The notes under the pieces: model-generated
The model's input: only the letters and a program-made list of their open reading frames with translations
Databases searched by the model: none
What the model was told of the DNA's origin: nothing
Made by a program: the position numbers and the translations under genes
From: Mucor racemosus
Lineage: Eukaryota > Mucoromycota > Mucoromycetes > Mucorales > Mucoraceae
Assembly: GCA_027405735.1 (NCBI GenBank)
Contig: JAPEHQ010000005.1
Span: forward strand, 1,426,001-1,490,000
Direction: 5' to 3'
Length of the DNA: 64,000 bases
Part shown: piece by piece, positions 18,580 through 31,554 of the stretch
Position numbering within the stretch: the stretch's first letter is position 1
Layout of the letters: each line of letters opens with the position of its first letter

Positions 18580-21500
18580 ATGGAGGTAAATTTGATTGGA
18601 ATTGGTTGCCTAGCAACTGAAATATTCATGGAAATCAGGAATTAACTTTTGTTTGATTTTAGCAATTTGTAACAGGTCTCGAAGAACTTTTAACTAAGCT
18701 TGCAACAGCTCAAGATTCTGATACTATTAGACAAGTAATGATATAAAAAAAAAAAAAATTTTTTTTTTTTCAATGTTATACATGTAATTGATTATATTGA
18801 TCTAGGCTACTTCGACATTGAATACGCAATTTTATGTATCAGCAAATTGTATTCCTGCTTTTGTTCAAATTATCAGTCGCTCTCCTCATCATCCTGTTCG
18901 CCAACTTGCAGCTGTTGAATTGAGAAAGCGTATTTCAAAGAAATGGCAAGAAATTCCTGATGAAGCGCAAATCGAGATTCGTGCTCAACTATTACAAATT
19001 GTTTTGAATGAACAACAGTAAAGTTTCAATGTAAATGCAGAGATATCGATCAGTAAACTAAACATTTTTTCCGTTTTAATAGTGAAATTGTTCGTCATTC
19101 AACTGCTCGTGTCATCTCATCTATCGCTCGTATCGATGTTCCCGAGAATAAATGGCCTGAATTATTGGGCTTTTTGAACCAAGCATGTGCTAGTGCTACT
19201 GCCATTCACCGTGAAGTCGGTACATATTGTTTATATACACTTTTTGAAGTCATTGCAGATTTCTTTATGGATCATACTGCTCCTCTCTATGATCTTTTCT
19301 CAAAAGCAATTGTTGATCCCGAGAGCAAACGTGTTAGAGTTACTACTGTATTGTAAGTGAACTTTTATACAAAAAAAAAAAAAAAAAAAAAGAGAGAGAG
19401 AGATGGAGATTAATTGTAATTGCTTGATAGAACTTTGGGTAAGCTTGCTGAATTCATTGAGAATGAAGATAAAGAAAACATTGTAAGTTTTAACAGGCAA
19501 AATGTACATTTCTTTTTGTAAAAATGTGTATTTACATATGTTTAAAATAGAAATCGTTCAGAAACATGATTCCTGGTATGGTCAATGTGTTGGAGCAATG
19601 TCTTACAGAAGGAGATGAAGAGAGTGCAGGTGAAATTTTCGAAGTATTCGATACTTTGTTGATGTTGGTAAGTCGAAGTTTTTAAAGAATTTTTTTGACG
19701 GAATATTGATAAGCGAGGAATCAATTTAGGATGCTCCTCTTTTGTCAAACCATTTGGTTGACTTAATTAGATTTTTCTTAACTATTGGTTCTAACCGTGA
19801 ATTGGATGATTCCCTTCGTGTTATGGCCCTTTCTTTCCTCATGTGGGCTGCTGTATAGTAAGTTTTACCCAAATTAGGAAAAAAAAAGCACATTTGAAGC
19901 TCAATTCATTTATCACCATCAGTAAACAAAATAAGATTAGAAGTTTGAAGCTCGTTGGCTTCATTGTAGAGGGTTTGATGCCTATTGGTTCTGAAGAGGA
20001 TCCTGAAGATGTCGATGAAGATTCACCCTCTCGTGTAAGTCAAAATTTGAAAGATTAATTAAGCTAAATTATTCAAAATGTAATTTTTTTCGGGACAAAA
20101 TAGTTGGCATTCAAGGTATTAAATGCTCTTGCAACTAATATGCCCCCTCAACAAGTCTTTCCTATTGTAATGCCTGTTGTAGTTACTTATATGCAAAATC
20201 CTGATCCCAATTTCCGTAAAGCTGCCATGATGTCTTTTGCTGTTATCATTGAAGGTTGTGCTGAATACATGAGTCCCAAGTTGAATGATCTTTTACCTCT
20301 TGTTTGCTCTGGCTTGCAAGATCCCGAGATTATTGTTCGTCGTGCTGCTTGTATGGCCTTGGGTTGTCTTGCTGAAGAAATGCCTACTGAAATTTCAGAA
20401 AGTCATCAAGTCTTATTGCCTCTTGTGTTCAATTTAATGAATGATACTAACCCTGAAGTTACAAAACATGCATGTAATGCTCTTGATGCCATCTTGGAAA
20501 GCTTGGGTGACGAAGTTTTACAATATTTGCCCATGTTGATGGAAAAACTTTTGTTCCTTTTGGACAATGCTCCTCAAACTGAAACTAAGGCTACTGTTAT
20601 GGCTGCTATCGGCAGTGCTGCACATGCCGCAGGTGAAGGATTTGAACCCTACTTTGGTGGTGTCATGCCCCGTATTCGTCATTTAATGACCTTGACTGAA
20701 GGTACTGATGAAGCTTTACTTCGTGGTGTCGCTACTGATTCTGCTGGTGCTATTGCTGAAGCCGTTGGTGCTGATAAGTTTAGACCTTTCACTCAAGATT
20801 TGATGGCCTTGGCCATTGAACAATTGACATTAGATTCACCTCGTCTCCGTGAATGTTCTTATGCTTTCTTCTCTATTATGGCCCGTGTATTCGGAGAAGA
20901 ATTTGCTCCTTATCTTCCCACTGTTATGCCCCCTATTATTGCTTCTTGTAAGGCCGAGGAGAAGGATGATGCTAACTTTGGAAGCGAAATTGATCTCACC
21001 TTGGGTGATGGTGACGAGGAAGATGATGATAGTGCCTTTAACTTTAACTCTGCTATTGCTGATGAAAAGGAATTTGCTGCTGATGCTCTTGGAGAAATCT
21101 TTGAAAGCACTCAAACCCACTTTTTACCTTATGTGGAGCCTGCAGTTCAAGAGTTGACTGAACTTTCTTTCCATTTGTTTGATGGTGTTCGTAAAGCAGT
21201 TGTTGGTAGTTTATTCAGTTTCCTCAAAACATTCTATCTCATGTCTGGCTCTGATGAATGGAAGGCTGGTTTGCCTTTAGCTTATCCTGTACATGAAAAT
21301 GTTCAAAATATGACTACAATCATCATTCCCACTGTCTTGGCCATGTGGAAAGATGAAGATGATAAGATGGTTGTTGTACAAATTTGTCAAGAATTTATTC
21401 AATCTCTTAAATTGATGGGCCCTAGTATTATTGCTGATCATATTGAAGAAATCTCTCGCAATATTCTTGACATTTTCGAAAAGAGATCTATCTGTCAACA

Positions 21501-22337
21501 AAGTTATGACGATGAGGATTTCGTTGATGAGGAAGAGGAGGCCGAATCTGAATCCCTTTTGATCAGTGCTGCAGGTGATCTTGTTGCCACTATTTGTGAA
21601 ACAGTAGGCGAGTCTTATTCTTCCTACTTTGATGTCTTTATGCCCTTAATTGCAAAGTATTATAAAAAGTCAAAGTCTGCTCCTGAACGTTCCATGGCTA
21701 TTGGATGTCTTGGTGAATGTATTACTGGTATCAAGAGTGCTGTCACTCCTCACACTGAACGTTTACTTCAACTTTTCATCAAGGCTTGTGCTGATGAAGA
21801 TCAATCTGTCAGAAGTAATGCTGCTTATGCATTAGGTATTCTTTCTGGTAATTCTCAAATCGACCTTAGCTCTCAATACCCTGTTATCTTGACTGCATTG
21901 CATCCTCTTTTCCAAAATCAACCTGTACCTAATATTACTGATAATGCCACAGGTGCTGTTGCTAGATTAATTATTGCTCGCCCTGATGCTGTTCCTCTTG
22001 AACAAGTTTTACCAGTTTTTACCAGCGTACTTCCTCTTAAGGCTGATTTTGCAGAGAATGAACCTGTATTCAATTGTTTGTTCTCTCTTTTCCGTGCTAA
22101 TAATACCTTTGTAAGTGTAATATCTTGATTTGAGTGCTTGAATACAAATCTAATTCAATTTGACAATAGATCCAAAGCCAAATCCCCGGTCTTCTTCCCA
22201 TTTTTCACCATGTATTGAGTAATGAAGATCAATTAAATGACTCTACTCGTAATGAACTCGTAGAATTATTACGTGCATTGAACACTCAATCACCTTCACT
22301 GGGTATTTCCAACAGTGATTTGGCCCGTTTCTTGTAG
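18580..22337 (+). CDS. KAP123: Importin-beta family karyopherin, Kap123/importin-4 type
   Basis: Ten exons: 18580-18585, 18663-18734, 18806-19017, 19083-19352, 19431-19482, 19551-19667, 19730-19857, 19923-20034, 20104-22110 and 22170-22337, giving about 1047 residues. The N-terminal importin domain has HPVRQLAAVELRKRISKKW, which contacts RanGTP. The rest is HEAT repeats (for example DPNFRKAAMMSFAVIIEGC and VRRAACMALGCLAEEMP). Acidic loops are DPEDVDEDS, GDGDEEDDDS and DDEDFVDEEEE. Length and acidic-loop placement fit Kap123 (yeast 1113 residues) better than Pse1 or Kap95. It imports ribosomal proteins and histones into the nucleus. Exon 1 encodes only Met-Glu. One small exon junction (19857/19923) splits a Tyr codon. 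Confidence 0.9.
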
Positions 22338-22800
22338 ACAACACAATTTAAAAACCCATTTAGACAACAACCTTTTATATAGCTTTTTTTATTACATATA
22401 TATTTTTTTATAAGCATTACTTTTTTAAAATCAACACAACTCTATTTCAAATAAAAATTAAGATTGTATTTTTATATTATATCTTGATAATGATCTTTGA
22501 TTTAGATGAGAACAACCAAAATTGATCTTTTGGAATTATGAGGGAAGGATTCAAAACTATAATTCTCAACCTTTTCGTAAGTAACTATTTGAACAAAAAG
22601 ATTGAAAATAAACCTGAGTTATACGAAAGTATTATAAAAAGATTTGCTTTATTTTTCATGTCCCTTGAGGTGAAATTAAATCTATAAACAACTGAAAATT
22701 AAGTGCGACGGCTTAAAAATCTTGAAGAAAGCAAGCTACAGCCTTGCGAACTCAACGAAACTTGCTTAATTTATTATTTGCTATAATAAGCATGAATATC
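22338..22800. other. 3' flank of the importin gene, start of the repeat-rich region
   Basis: AT-rich non-coding DNA. AATAAAAATTAAG near 22451 may be a polyadenylation signal for the importin transcript. From about 22800 the sequence resembles the upstream edge of repeat R copy 4 (AGTGCATTGGCC here, AGTGCACTGGCC near 59025). Confidence 0.45.
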
Positions 22801-22924
22801 ATAACTTTTAAAAGCGTTATAACTAGAATAGAAGTGCATTGGCCTATCATCGACTTCAAATTGACCTAAAATTGACCTAAAATCAATTATAAAACTTAAA
22901 CAACATATTTGATGTATATTTTTT

Positions 22925-24044
22925 TTAAATATACGCAATAGATCCAACTAAAAGCTACTCTGAATTTCCTGTTTCAGCAAAAAATGTTGATTTTTCATGG
23001 AGAAAATCATAATAATAGACAACATTACAGCCCATGCTAGCTGGGCTCAAAAATCGATTTACTACTACCAAATTGATCCAAAAAGGATGCAAAAAAGCAA
23101 GTTTCTTCAATAACTCATAAGCTGCAAGGCAAATTTGACTAGCGTACTAAATGTTTTTCATACAGTTTTAAATTTTGCGTTTAATCGTACAAAATTCGAA
23201 AACATGGTTTATATTAAATTTTGCGTAAAATGCATTTAAAATTTTGAAGGTTTTTTGACGATATACGTCACTTTTTATAAGCATTTTTTAAATATAAGTA
23301 ATGGAGATGATGCACAGCAAAATCATCTATCGATCAAGCCATTACTGAACCTTCTAGTTACATTTTTTCATAGAGAAAACAAGATTTTCATCAATTTTTT
23401 TTCAAATTCAGAATTTGGGATGAGGGTATATAAGGGAAATTTGAAGCTAGAAACGAAGATCTCTCTTTGTACACATTTTTGAGGATATCTCTATGAAAAA
23501 TCAATATTTTTAAAAAAACTAAGTTGGGTCCCGGAGGCCTCAACAAGGTCTATGATACGAATAAAAAAAACATACTGCTCTTCTTAACGAATATTTTGAA
23601 ACCTACTATAGAAATGCCAAAAAATGAAAAAAAAATAAAGGTGCACAGAATTTTTTTATATTAAAATATATTATAGAGTACTTTAAAACAAGTAAGTTTT
23701 ATTATTAGAAAATGCTAGATTAGCCTAATTTTTTGTAAAGATATGAAGCCTCAAAGTTTATAATTTTCAGCAGTGAAATACTCTTAAAAATCTGAAAAAT
23801 TAGCACTGAAAAATTAATACCAACTGCAAAAAATAGGATTTTTCGGATTCTCATTTTTGAATTAAAGTTGAACATCTCAGGTGCATTGTCATATAATTTT
23901 TCCTTGGTGTTATTTCGTGAAAAAAAAAGTAGATCAGAGATCAAAAGTGAGACCCAGCTTTCAATGAAGAAACAGTGAATTTTGCATGTTTTTGAGCCTT
24001 TCGTGAGATAGAATAAATTTAAGAATAGGTAGCATAATACAACT
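22925..24044 (+). repeat. Repeat family R, copy 1
   Basis: About 1.1 kb similar along its length to copies at 35475, 46105 and 59130, all on the plus strand. Shared landmarks are CTGTTTCAGCAAAAAATGTTG near the left end, CTAGCGTACTAAATG, GTACAAAATTCGAAAACATGG, GAATTTGGGATGAGGGTATA, TGAGGATATCTC and GAACATCTCAGGTGCATTG. Short frames encoding EFGMRVYKG recur in the copies but are interrupted differently in each, so I do not call a gene. This copy ends abruptly at 24044 where the 91-bp repeat begins. Confidence 0.8.
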
Positions 24045-24137
24045 TGTTTAGGATAGACTAGATTAATGCGCATTATGGTTTGAATAATAAAAATAGTTAT
24101 TGATAGCATCATTCATTTTTAAAGTTATAAATGGATT
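24045..24137 (+). repeat. 91-bp dispersed repeat, copy 2
   Basis: Begins TGTTTAGGATAGACTAGATT as at 11087 and ends ATAAATGGATT. It joins the truncated end of repeat R copy 1 to the endonuclease remnant that follows. Confidence 0.6.
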
Positions 24138-24142
24138 TATTA

Positions 24143-24766
24143 TGTCAATACTCCATTGTTTTCGGAAACTTGGACAGCTTACAATTCTACCGAGACATTT
24201 GATATTTATGGATTTGAGATGATATCTCAAGTTAAAGACAGAAGAAATAGATTACTAAATGCTGTTTTGGTGCTTGTTACTATGTCGAGCAATTATTTTT
24301 GAATGCTAATCGTGCGTCTGTGCTCTGTGGTTCTCTTTTCATTGATGAATCTAGCTGCTCTGTGTGTGTCGTTTTTGTTAATATTTTGTCGAATGCAAAT
24401 GTATTTGCAAACGTTTACTTTTCTCTTGACTGCTCTATTGAAATCATTATGGAAGCCCTTCAATTTATTGTCGATAGATCTTGTCTGAATGTAGCAATTG
24501 CTGGATATTTCAACATTGTTTCTAATCCCAATCATACAGATACAACAAGAAGAAATTAATCTGACCATTTTATAGTTAATAATTGGCTACATAACCAATT
24601 GAATGTGCCTTCAGCCACCAAATCAGGAACATTTATTGATAACGAATTTACCACCTACGCAACACCTCAATCTAAAGTCTACATTTCGTTTACCAGCTTA
24701 CGTGAGCCACTGTACAATAAGTTTCCCCATACGTGCGTCTTTATACCCTCCAGACGCCCTTCTTAG
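24143..24766 (+). pseudogene. Decayed LINE-type endonuclease (EEP) fragment
   Basis: Two adjoining plus-strand frames read like part of a retrotransposon endonuclease. One is TPLFSETWTAYNSTETFDI ending at a stop near 24300. The other (from about 24299) has IIMEALQFIVDRSCLNVAIA followed by GYFNIVSNPN, matching the conserved GDFN-x-V block with Asp changed to Tyr. After a stop near 24558 it continues WLHNQLNVPSATKSGTFIDN. The frameshift, the stop and loss of the catalytic Asp mark it as dead. No reverse transcriptase is found downstream. It is not closely similar to the intact LINE at 3.8-8.6 kb. Confidence 0.5.
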
Positions 24767-26883
24767 TAATAATCCAAGAAACAGATCGTTTCAATAGAAT
24801 CGCAGCTTCCACATGATGATTGATTTCATACCTTCTAAAAAGACTTTCATTCTTCATAAACAATTCTCAAAAATAAAAATATAATAGTATTTGGATGATG
24901 GTTTAACTACACAAAAAAAAAATATATATATTATATAGCAAATTTTAAGGTAAAAATAAATACTTTGAAGTTTATTTCAACTAATAAAAAACATTGCGTA
25001 ACTGTCCAATTAATAAAACACTGCCCCCCTGAAACATATAATAAGATATAGAACACTTTAGCTGATGGGCTTGCCTGATCTGAATTTTTTCAAGTTGTAA
25101 AAGTGCAAAATAATATTGGAGGTTAGGAAATGTTTCCAACATTTAACAAAAAACTTTATAGTTACTGTCACCTGTCCATTACATGCTTTTTGTAGCTCAT
25201 CGAATTTTGAATCGATTTACAGTTTTAAATAAAAAAAGTTGCACTCAAATTGTTTCACAACTACAGATTTTTATGCATCACAAATATGTGCATTATATGC
25301 AAGTTTTTGCATGAAATGTGTATATTTTCTGCACATTTTGGCATAATTTTGATTTCTATGAACATTTTTTCGACCTGATGGTGTTGTATTTTATATTTTA
25401 CATAAAATAAGTCTTCGAATAATTAATTATACAATCGACCCTTAATTTTTGTATGAAATTTCGATACCTGCACACATCTCACAACTGCTTGAGATATTCA
25501 AACAGCCGCGTCCGGACTGTGCGGTGATTTTTTCTAGAAATTTACAGCTTGCAAATGTTATTAGATGGCCGCATCCGGAGATTGTTCGGCATTTTTTTTT
25601 GGAAGAGTGACCACTGTTAAAATATGGATCACTTATTCAATTTATAATAAAAGAAAATATTCTTGTTTAAAACAAACGCAGGGGTCTCTAAATGAGCCAA
25701 AAAAAAAAAAAATCTGTGGATCTAATTTCTTTTTCTTTAAATTTAACCTTTTTAATTTGAGCTGAAAAAAGAGAGTATTATGGTAGTAGCTTTACTTTTG
25801 ATTATAATTCTTACACTATTTTATTAGGTAGTCTTCATCTCATTTATGAATATCTTTTGTTCATAAAGTCCTATAATAATTAGGATTGTTTTACCAAAAA
25901 TAATAAGAAATAGACAAGAGTAAAAGGTGAGGTTTTATTCAATGTAGAGTATGGAATATATGAGGATATTCACAAAAAAACAATAATATAAAAACAGTAA
26001 AAGTCAACTAAATAAATATAGATTTTTACTATCAACAAGTTAATCGAGGTGTCTAAAACTTAAGAACCCTACTTTGACAGGTTGATGTTCCTCTTTATAT
26101 AGTTTTATTATGAATAAATGTTATAATGTTAATGTCCTTTAGCATCTACTGTATGTGGATTATCAGTGATACATTAAATCAAGTCTTTAGTATCTTTATT
26201 ATTATAGTGCTAAATGCTATCTCAGATACAGCCATGATTCGATTTAGTCAACTTGAAAATAACCGATTTCGATTTAATGGTTAGCTTCAAATCTCCCGTT
26301 TTTTTTATATTTTTACTGCTTAAATTTACTAAATCAATTCTGTGGATACTGGACGGTTTTAATCCCACCAGTCCACTATTTTCACAAAATGAAAGATCAA
26401 TTCTGATCAAAATTTTACTACAATGCTTTGAACCAATAATATGTATGTGAAGTTACGTTAAATTTGTTTGGGATGTTTTATTTGTCCTATTTGAGAACAT
26501 TTCACCCCTGCGAGATATATGCATTCTAGAAAATGCTCCCAGAATGTTAAACTTATCATCTGTTTTACTACAATAATAATATTTTCAACAACAAACCTCA
26601 TTGCGTTAATGAGACCTTCTTGCTTGACTTGATATACATCTTCATCTTCCTCTACAAGTGCTGCATTAGCATCAATTTTTTCAGCAGTAATACATCCATT
26701 GCTGAATATGCCACTGTTTTTTAGACATCAAATTATACATCCTCCTCTACACTATCAGCAATACCATCAGTAATTTTCAGTGTATCACCTTCTTAAACTA
26801 CAGTACATTATTTAATTGCAAGTGTAGTGCGTCTCCAATAATTTTTGATCGTATCACTTGTAACCTTCTCCTAAGAGATTTTT
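24767..26883. other. AT-rich non-coding region
   Basis: No gene found. It contains repeat S copy 1 (25085-25290) and two GC-richer words around CCGCRTCCGGA at about 25505 and 25568 spaced about 64 bp apart. The rest appears to be old repeat debris. Confidence 0.45.
25085..25290 (+). repeat. Repeat family S, copy 1
   Basis: About 200 bp resembling 57365-57570 in the same orientation. Shared words include GTGCAAAATA, TTAGGAAATGTTTCCAA, TTTTTGTAGCTCATC, TTACRGTTTTAAATAAAA and CTCAAATTGTTTCA. Non-coding; nature unknown. Confidence 0.6.
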
Positions 26884-27976
26884 ATCCAATTCATTACTTG
26901 GAGTTGGTCAACCCAAAAGAAAGGCTTTTATTTTTGTTTCAGAAATAGCAATGGATTTCCTGTTGTTTGTTAAGGAAGAGTATTTAATTGCTGCATGTCT
27001 GTTTCGAATTTTTTGATAATGGGTTCTGAAGTTTGCAATTATACCAGCATCTAATAACTGGTAATAATGTGATGCTGTATTAGGAGACAGGAAGACAATT
27101 TTGACATTGTTGCGAAATAGTTTTTCATCGTGAGCAGGAGCATTATCGATGAACAAGACGACATTTCGACACTCTTTTGCCATTCTGCTATTGAATTTAT
27201 CTAAATCTTTCAAAAAAAAGGCGTCGTAATGCAAGCTTTCTTACTAGTAAAATAGTAATGGAAGCCAAAGTTAGAAGCATTTTTCCGTTTAAGTCAGCAA
27301 AGGTTTTCATGTTCTCCAATGATAATAAGAGCAATACTGGAAGATCCATCTACATTACAGAAAAAACCAATAGTTACCCAGGTTTTATCAGTTTTAGCTC
27401 CTGAAATAGATTCTCAGCTAATAGTTTTGCTAGGAGCATTTCTGTAAAACAAACCAGTTTTATTCATAAGTTTTTAAGTCTTCTCTAATCTATTTCAAAT
27501 GAATTTGGATACTGGATTCCTCTAATTAAACTGGCGGCCCTGCTTCTCGATTCATTGATCGAACACGAAGGTCTTGAACCATACATTTGTGGACCCAACC
27601 TCTTGATAACTCAGACTTGTCTGCTCCATCTAACAACTCTGGATTTAGAACAGCCAGGATTTTAGCTCTTGTCAGGATTGATAGATAATTTGTGGCAATA
27701 TTAATATCTCGTGCCATATCGTTGATGAGCTTCCTCAAGTCATTTTTAAGGTTTGGAAACTTGGCTTTTTTACCGCTAACTTTTTCAATTTGATCTACAG
27801 GAAGAGCGTTTAATTTTTTGGACTTATTAACTAATGCATTGTAAATTACGCTTCTACTTGGTTTTACACCATAGCCGCGTTACATATATTTGCTAATTTC
27901 TTTACGAGTATAGTTTGAATTTTTCTCACTGTAATGGCAAATAGTTAACTTCTGCGTTTTATTTAGTCAGACTCAT
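26884..27976 (-). pseudogene. Pogo/Tigger-type transposase remnant
   Basis: On the minus strand from an ATG at 27976 (MSLTK, then a one-base insertion) it reads KTQKLTICHYSEKNSNYTRK, a TAA, then GYGVKPSRSVIYNALVNKS. A CENP-B-like second helix-turn-helix follows: ILAVLNPELLDGADKSELSR, GWVHKCMVQDLRVRSMNREA. A catalytic-core remnant comes next, with NVDGSSSIALIIIGEHEN and, in a final open stretch, NVVLFIDNAPAHDE carrying the second catalytic Asp. That is followed by VKIVFLSPNTASHYYQLLDA. Several stops and frameshifts separate these blocks, so it is dead. Repeat family A copy 1 begins immediately beyond its N-terminal end. Confidence 0.75.
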
Positions 27977-28899
27977 TTCGTTTTAGTAATGGTACTAGTT
28001 CTAAAATCTAAACAGCTTGATCGACGGTTTTGATTACGTATTCCATTGGCGTTTCTTCGAGCTTGTAAATTTATCATAAGAAATAAAGTTGGAATTGCAA
28101 CACAAAAAAATGATGCAAATTGTGATGGTTCGTCAACCTGTACGAGACTTTTTTCTGGCAATACATGGTATCTTAAGTGTAATTTTGAAATTTAACTGTC
28201 AAATGTATTGGATCAAGGTAAAGTTGGTTGATCGATATAACTGATAATAAATGCAATGCCATTTATTGAATGGGTGAATGCAAATGTATCGTACAAATCA
28301 ACACAGCTTACTTGTAAATAAAAATACTAATTATTCTGATTAACATCAATAGGTTCAAAACGCATAGTTAAGTGCAATCATTGCTACTAAATTGCATAAT
28401 TTGATATGCAGAAAAATCTTGAAGTATTCATTCTTTTTTTTGGCCGTAGTGCTACAAATCATCGTTCAATATGACTGAATATTAATGAGTTAGAGAAAAT
28501 ACACCTGGTGAAAAACTGATACCTAACAATGTACATTGAGGTCAAGATAGATAAAAAGTGTATTCATTGTGTAGTGGTGGAAATTGCAACATTTTGATGG
28601 ATAAAAATTACAGAACCAAGGTGTTGTATTTGCCTCGGGATTTTTAAAAGAGTTTAAAAGCATACTTCATCAAGCTTACTTAGATGTTAAATACTCACCA
28701 TATGCTATTAGTATCATCTTGTTTTTTATTTAATTGCTGTATTATTAAAAATCAAACTTTTCATAGCTTATAACAATGGCAGTGGGATGTTTCTGATTTT
28801 AAATTGACATTTATCATAAGGCGAGCTAATGATACGTTTGATAATACTGTAGATAAAACCAGTCAATTTACTTTATGGCGTTTGAATTCAAATACCGAG

Positions 28900-29457
28900 T
28901 GTTGTATTCCACCTACTACTAGTATCATACATTATCACCTTCGACAGTATCAATACATTATCACCTTCGACAATATCAATACATCTTACAATCTATTGAC
29001 TACGACATGTATTGAAGTGCAAGTCTTGATATCGGATATAAAAAACTCCTAGCGTATCAAGTTTAATCCAGTAATTACCAAGAACGCTTTGACCTCAATT
29101 ATGACACCACATTATTTCATCCCAGCAGTTAACCAATCAAGTAGTTATCAAATCAACATCCAAGCATATTTAGCGCAGCATTGAAATAAGACAACTCACA
29201 AGCTCTGCAAGAACGGTTAAATTATGATTGATTCATTTCAATCCATAGATTACTATCAAACAGATCTAATGGTTCAATAGTGCCTTAAATTACATCTCAG
29301 GATCTCAATGTCAAATCAATATAAAAGGCCATACTTTTACATCTAAATAAACGATATCTTGTTTTTATTATACAGTTGAAGAACTGATTAATTACTCATT
29401 CTTTTATAATTGTATTCTTTTTTAAGTACTATTTATCAATCCTAAAAATATTCGACA
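28900..29457 (+). repeat. Solo LTR, 558 bp, in repeat A copy 1, target duplication CCGAG
   Basis: Begins TGTTGTATTCCACC and ends ATTCGACA, flanked by CCGAG at 28895-28899 and 29458-29462. Copy C has an uninterrupted site there (AGATACCAAGGAATC near 53520, minus sense), so this is an insertion in copy 1. It contains two and a half tandem copies of a roughly 26-bp unit (TATCAATACATTATCACCTT) at 28921-28990 near its left end. Confidence 0.8.
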
Positions 29458-29909
29458 CCGAGGAATCATTTGTAAGTGCTGTTTAAGTTGGTTCTGGTAA
29501 AGCATTGAATAAACTGGCTTGGGACAAAGAAGATAAAAAGGCGGCAATAGGTTCCAGTGATAATGAAATGTTTATGTTTATAATATTGGAGAGGTTGCAC
29601 TAAAACTTAATGTAAATCATTTCTAGCGCAATAATTATCAAATAAACTACCACACAATATTAACATGTATAAACATTTAAAGTAATAAGCTCAAATCAAA
29701 TGGGTACAGCATCGTAAATTCTTGAAAAAGTTCTCAAGTATTATAAAATCTCTTATCTTTAAGACTTACAAGGCTTATAAGCGGAATATTAATTTCAAAA
29801 ATTATTCTTGTCCAGATCATCAATTTTGACATTTTTTAGTTTTTTTTTTCTGATTTTGCAAATCTAGGGTTAATTATACTACTAATTATAAAAACAAAAA
29901 ATATACATA

Positions 29910-31554
29910 CAGTGACCCCCAAAACTGTCCCAATGTTTCCTAGTTTTGAGTTTAGTATGATTTTCAGGTACAACAAATATATTTAAAGTACGACATATTT
30001 TATATATTTCGGAAGATCAATTAATTTCCTTTTATATTAAATTAAAAAAATCTCGAATTTCATTGGTCCGCTATATTTATACCCTGTCTGGGACAGCATA
30101 TGCATTGGGACAGTTTTGAGAGCTTACGCGGGAAAAAATATAATCCTATTTAATAGTCCGTCCAAAGGCCGTTTCTTTCCAAATATACTTTCACACAATT
30201 GGGCATGCTATCAAAAACTTTTTGGCACTCCTCCTGTTTAATGGTGTTGTACCAAACCTCAGTTACACGCTCCGAAAGATCAAGGATTCATTTGGGCGCT
30301 GTTTTGTACTCATTAAGCCTCCTCTTTAATAAGATCCACATATTTTCGATCGGATTCAAGTCAGGAGATAGCGGAGACCAATTTATTACTTCATAGTCTT
30401 GATCCAATAGATATTCCTTGACTAAATTTGACGTATGCTTTGGAGCATTGTCATGCTGGAAAATGATCTGATCACGACGAAGGCCTAATTTATCCAAAGT
30501 AAAATTGAAAGTCCGCTCCAAATCGTCTTCAAAGATTTGTTTATACAAATGTCGATCCACAGTACCCTCAATTCTGCATATCTATCGAACTCCGGCATAC
30601 GTAATGACCCTCCAAAACATGACACTCCCACCGCCATCTATAACGGTCATCTTCACATAATTAGATTTCAAGCTCTCACCGTCTCAAATCCAAAGCCAGC
30701 TTCTTCCATTTAAGTTAAATCTATTAATGTTGGTCTCATCTGATCAAATCACCCTTTTCCGTTCGTCGGAAGTCCAATCCTTGCGAAGATGACACCATTC
30801 TAAACGCCTTTTAATATTAGCCGGAGACAGCATAGGTTTTTTAGGCTTGATAATTGCTCCTATGCTCCCCCTACGGAGCGATTTCGGACAGTTTCCGGGC
30901 TTTTATTAACTCCGAAATTACTCTCAAGTAGTTTAAAATGTTACTTGAATTTTTGACTGCTTTTTTTGTTGCTTGGCGAACACAAAACCTTTCATCAGAT
31001 TCAAACAGCAATTTAAGTCGACCCCTTTTAGACACACCCAAACTTGTGCAACACCGTTTTTTAATTTTTTCCACAACAGGCTTACCTACATGCAATATTT
31101 CCGCAACTTGGCGCACTGATTTACCGGTGTTTAAAAGACTAATGGCATCATTCTCCTTATTCTCCTGAAGTTTTTTCATATTAATTTTCAATAGGCCAAA
31201 GCACCAGAATCTGTATATGAAATATGCATCTTTTTTATTTTCTTTACCCAATTAGGTGTTTATTTACTGATTTCCAAGCGCTCAAGATACTAGTGCAAAT
31301 TATGGTTCTACAATCATCGATTATCTAAAAATCAAAAATGGCTCTCAAAACTGTCCCAATGCATATACTGTCCCAAATTGGGTATAAATTCAATTGACCA
31401 ATAAAATTCGAGATTTTTTTAATTTAATATAAAAGGAAATTAATTGATCTTCCGAAATATATAAAATATGTCGTACTTTAAATATATTTGTTGTACCTGA
31501 AAATCATACTAAACTTAAAACTAAGAAACATTGGGACAGTTTTGGGGGTCACTG
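29910..31554 (-). mobile_element. Tc1-type DNA transposon with 214-bp terminal inverted repeats
   Basis: The 1645-bp element is bounded by CAGTGACCCCCAAAACTG at 29910 and its reverse complement ending at 31554, each next to a TA. Repeat copies B and C have the unoccupied TA site (ACACATATACAG near 53070, minus sense). The inverted repeats run 29910-30123 and 31341-31554, exactly 214 bp each. Within each, an inner copy of the terminal motif (ATTGGGACAGTTTTGAGAGC at 30104-30123) faces the outer one. It encodes a disabled DD34E transposase on the minus strand. Confidence 0.9.
30288..31251 (-). pseudogene. Tc1 DD34E transposase, disabled by stops and a frameshift
   Basis: The N-terminal part (31251 to about 30871) contains a helix-turn-helix region, LLNTGKSVRQVAEILHVGKP. 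A frameshift near 30870 is followed by KPKKPMLSPANIKRRLEW, KRVI-stop-SDETNINRFNLNGRSW with the first catalytic Asp, and a second stop. GGGSVMFWRVITYAGV and another stop come next, then an open C-terminal 90 codons. These include FQHDNAPKHTS and SPDLNPIENMW, whose Asp and Glu are separated by exactly 34 residues. The stops are simple TGG-to-TGA or CGA-to-TGA type changes. All catalytic residues remain, so decay is recent. Confidence 0.85.
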
